NCBI RefSeq assembly: GCF_008929045.1
Contig: NZ_VFAH01000004.1
Span: 186,001 to 250,000 of the forward strand
DNA length: 64,000 bases
DNA from: Noviherbaspirillum aerium
GTDB lineage: Bacteria > Pseudomonadota > Gammaproteobacteria > Burkholderiales > Burkholderiaceae_D
Reading direction: 5' to 3'
The notes below the pieces were generated by a model that was given only the letters and a program-made list of their open reading frames with translations, was not told the origin of the DNA and ran no database searches. Shown here piece by piece: positions 62,737 to 64,000 of this stretch. The translations under genes were made by a program, and so were the position numbers. Numbering within the stretch: position 1 is the stretch's first letter; each line of letters starts with the position of its first letter.

Positions 62737-63429
62737 ATGATCGACGTTTACTCTACTGCCACGCCGAACGGCCACAAGGTTCACATCATGCTGGAGGAAT
62801 GCGGTCTTCCCTACCGCATCCACCATATCAACATCGGCGAGGGCGACCAGTTCAAGCCGGAATTCCTCGCCATCTCCCCCAACAACAAGATCCCCGCCAT
62901 CGTCGATTCCGACGGACCGGACGGCGAGCCGATGTCGCTCTTCGAATCGGGCGCGATCCTGGTCTATCTCGCCAGCAAGACCGGCAAGTTTCTCGGCAAT
63001 ACCGACCGGGAAAAATTCACCACCCTGCAGTGGCTGATGTTCCAGATGGGCGGAGTCGGACCGATGCTGGGCCAGGCGCATCATTTCCGCATCTACGCCC
63101 CGGAAAAGATCGAGTACGCGGTCAACCGCTATACCAATGAAGCCAGGCGCCTGTACGGCGTGATCGACCGGCAGCTGGCAAAGACCGCCTATCTCGCCGG
63201 CGACGAATACACGATTGCCGATATCGCCACCTTCCCCTGGCTGCGTTCATGGAAGAACCAGGGCATCGACTGGGAAGAATTCCCGAATGCGAAACGCTGG
63301 TTCGACGAAATCAGCGAGCGCCCCGCGGTTCAGCGCGGCGTTGAAGTCCTTGCCAACCTGCGCAAGCCGCTGATGGACGACAAGTCGAAGGAAACACTGT
63401 TCGGCTCGACCCAGTACCAGAAGCGCTGA
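62737..63429 (+). CDS. Glutathione S-transferase (YfcG/YghU-like)
   Basis: The protein has 230 residues from ATG 62737 (MIDVYSTATPNGHKVHIMLE), with GGAG 9 nt upstream; the frame opens at 62707 but the extra 10 residues lack family support. N-terminal thioredoxin fold with Asn in TATPNGHKVHI, as in YfcG/YghU/Ure2p-like disulfide-bond oxidoreductases, cis-Pro in SPNNKIPAIVD and ESGAILVYLA for glutathione binding. The helical C-terminal domain has QMGGVGPMLGQAHHF. It probably reduces disulfides or conjugates glutathione. It is last in this plus-strand run and ends at a terminator (63444-63471). Confidence 0.93.
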   Translation: MIDVYSTATPNGHKVHIMLEECGLPYRIHHINIGEGDQFKPEFLAISPNNKIPAIVDSDGPDGEPMSLFESGAILVYLASKTGKFLGNTDREKFTTLQWLMFQMGGVGPMLGQAHHFRIYAPEKIEYAVNRYTNEARRLYGVIDRQLAKTAYLAGDEYTIADIATFPWLRSWKNQGIDWEEFPNAKRWFDEISERPAVQRGVEVLANLRKPLMDDKSKETLFGSTQYQKR

Positions 63430-63443
63430 ACAAGGCGCGCAAA

Positions 63444-63471
63444 AAAACGGGCTGCCCATGCAGCCCGTTTT
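63444..63471. terminator. Bidirectional intrinsic terminator
   Basis: Perfect 11-bp stem (AAAACGGGCTG / CAGCCCGTTTT at 63444-63454 and 63461-63471) with a 6-nt loop. An A-run on one side and a T-run on the other let it stop the GST (plus) and the MaoC gene (minus), which converge here. Confidence 0.9.
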
Positions 63472-63492
63472 CATTACAGCTTCGCCAGACGC

Positions 63493-63951
63493 TTACCAGT
63501 AGCGTCGCGACACCGACTCCGCAACGCAGACCGGCTTGTCGCCGCCTTCGCGCTCCAGCGTCACGGTCCAGACATTCTGGACGCCGCCCGGAATTTCCTC
63601 GACTTCCTTGAGGACCATGCGGCCGCGCACCCGGCTGCCGCTCGGCACCGGCGCGGGAAACCTCACCTTGTTGAGCCCGTAATTGACGCCCATCTTCGCC
63701 GTCGGAAACGAGATCGCGCTTTCCGTGATCATCGGCAGCAGCGACAGGGTCAGAAAGCCGTGCGCGATGGTAGTGCCGCCGAACGGCGACTCCTTCCGGC
63801 AACGCTCTTCATCGAGGTGAATCCACTGATGATCGCCGGTCGCTTCGGCAAACATCCGGATGCGGTCCTGTGAAATCTGGAACCAGTCCGATACCGCCAC
63901 TTCCTGGCCGATCAGGCTCTTCAATTCTTCTACCGATGCAATCTCGCGCAT
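63493..63951 (-). CDS. MaoC-family dehydratase (enoyl-CoA hydratase type 2)
   Basis: Hot-dog-fold protein of 152 residues. Catalytic motif MFAEATGDHQWIHLDEERCR has the Asp and His of hydratase 2, followed by TTIAHGFLTLSLLP and MGVNYGLNKVRFPAPVPSGS. It probably hydrates trans-2-enoyl-CoA to (R)-3-hydroxyacyl-CoA, which could feed PhaC (48900), although the gene lies 13 kb away on the same strand. A ribosome-binding site lies upstream of the ATG (RC of about 63955-63965). The 5' region to the window end holds no other gene. Confidence 0.93.
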   Translation of the reverse strand: MREIASVEELKSLIGQEVAVSDWFQISQDRIRMFAEATGDHQWIHLDEERCRKESPFGGTTIAHGFLTLSLLPMITESAISFPTAKMGVNYGLNKVRFPAPVPSGSRVRGRMVLKEVEEIPGGVQNVWTVTLEREGGDKPVCVAESVSRRYW

Positions 63952-64000
63952 GCTGTCTCCGTTCTTGTCTTAATGAAGCGGCGGCCGTGCCGATGTCCGC

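Overview
The window looks like chromosomal core DNA from a betaproteobacterium of the order Burkholderiales, most likely family Oxalobacteraceae (Herbaspirillum/Noviherbaspirillum/Herminiimonas type). The evidence is the GC-rich codon use, the gene order rpsB-tsf-pyrH-frr-uppS-cdsA-dxr-rseP-bamA, the smc-zipA-ligA block, pilU inside a dapCDE cluster, ispDF next to mfd, and a class I PHA synthase with PhaR. I saw no rRNA, tRNA, CRISPR array, prophage or transposase gene. The genus is an inference from gene content and order, not a database result.

Layout. 1-8522, minus strand: translation and envelope genes (rpsB, tsf, pyrH, frr, uppS, cdsA, dxr, rseP and the 5' part of bamA). 8814-12992, plus: map, glnD and an RluF-like pseudouridine synthase. 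13175-24128, minus: Kef-type antiporter with its oxidoreductase, def, ligA, zipA and smc, broken by a sparse 1.1-kb gap (19483-20597) that holds a 79-residue orphan gene and a palindromic repeat. 24306-29166, plus: lysine/diaminopimelate genes dapC, dapD, dapE with pilU and a Spx/ArsC-like gene between them. 29252-34908, plus: prmB, an ABC-F ATPase, a CaiB-type CoA transferase, an N-acetyltransferase and a Rossmann/DUF2520 protein. 35061-38231: a small secreted protein, ompR-envZ and a two-CxxCxGxG zinc-finger mini-protein. 38498-39693, minus: ispF-ispD. 39840-44666, plus: mfd, serB and a membrane protein. 44773-50624, minus: metC, a secreted protein, rimO, phaR, phaC. 50690-53640: a small membrane protein, pgeF, rluD, bamD. 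53805-57665: yaaA, an orphan PIN protein, a methionine-type aminotransferase and a degenerate HD-GYP protein. 57747-63951: acyl-CoA and glutathione-related metabolism (two GSTs, enoyl-CoA hydratase, histidine phosphatase, APH-type kinase, acyl-CoA dehydrogenase, MaoC).

How the genes fit together. Several pathways recur across the window. IspC, IspD and IspF supply isoprenoid precursors for UppS. DapC, DapD and DapE make diaminopimelate. BamA and BamD belong to the same outer-membrane machine. The most interesting metabolic unit is the APH-type kinase followed by an acyl-CoA dehydrogenase at 60207-62605. It looks like a split version of the mammalian ACAD10/ACAD11 fusion and of bacterial LvaA/LvaC, so it may handle 4-hydroxyacyl-CoAs.

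Unexplained structure lies mainly in the non-coding DNA: a repeat family with CCCAAG...CTTGGG ends (13122-13206 and 20326-20484), one copy of which encodes the end of the Kef protein; a 126-bp element with perfect 20-bp terminal inverted repeats (38319-38444); a second repeat (34029-34056 and 38442-38469) that abuts that element; a perfect 21-bp stem hairpin after phaC; and several operator-like palindromes.
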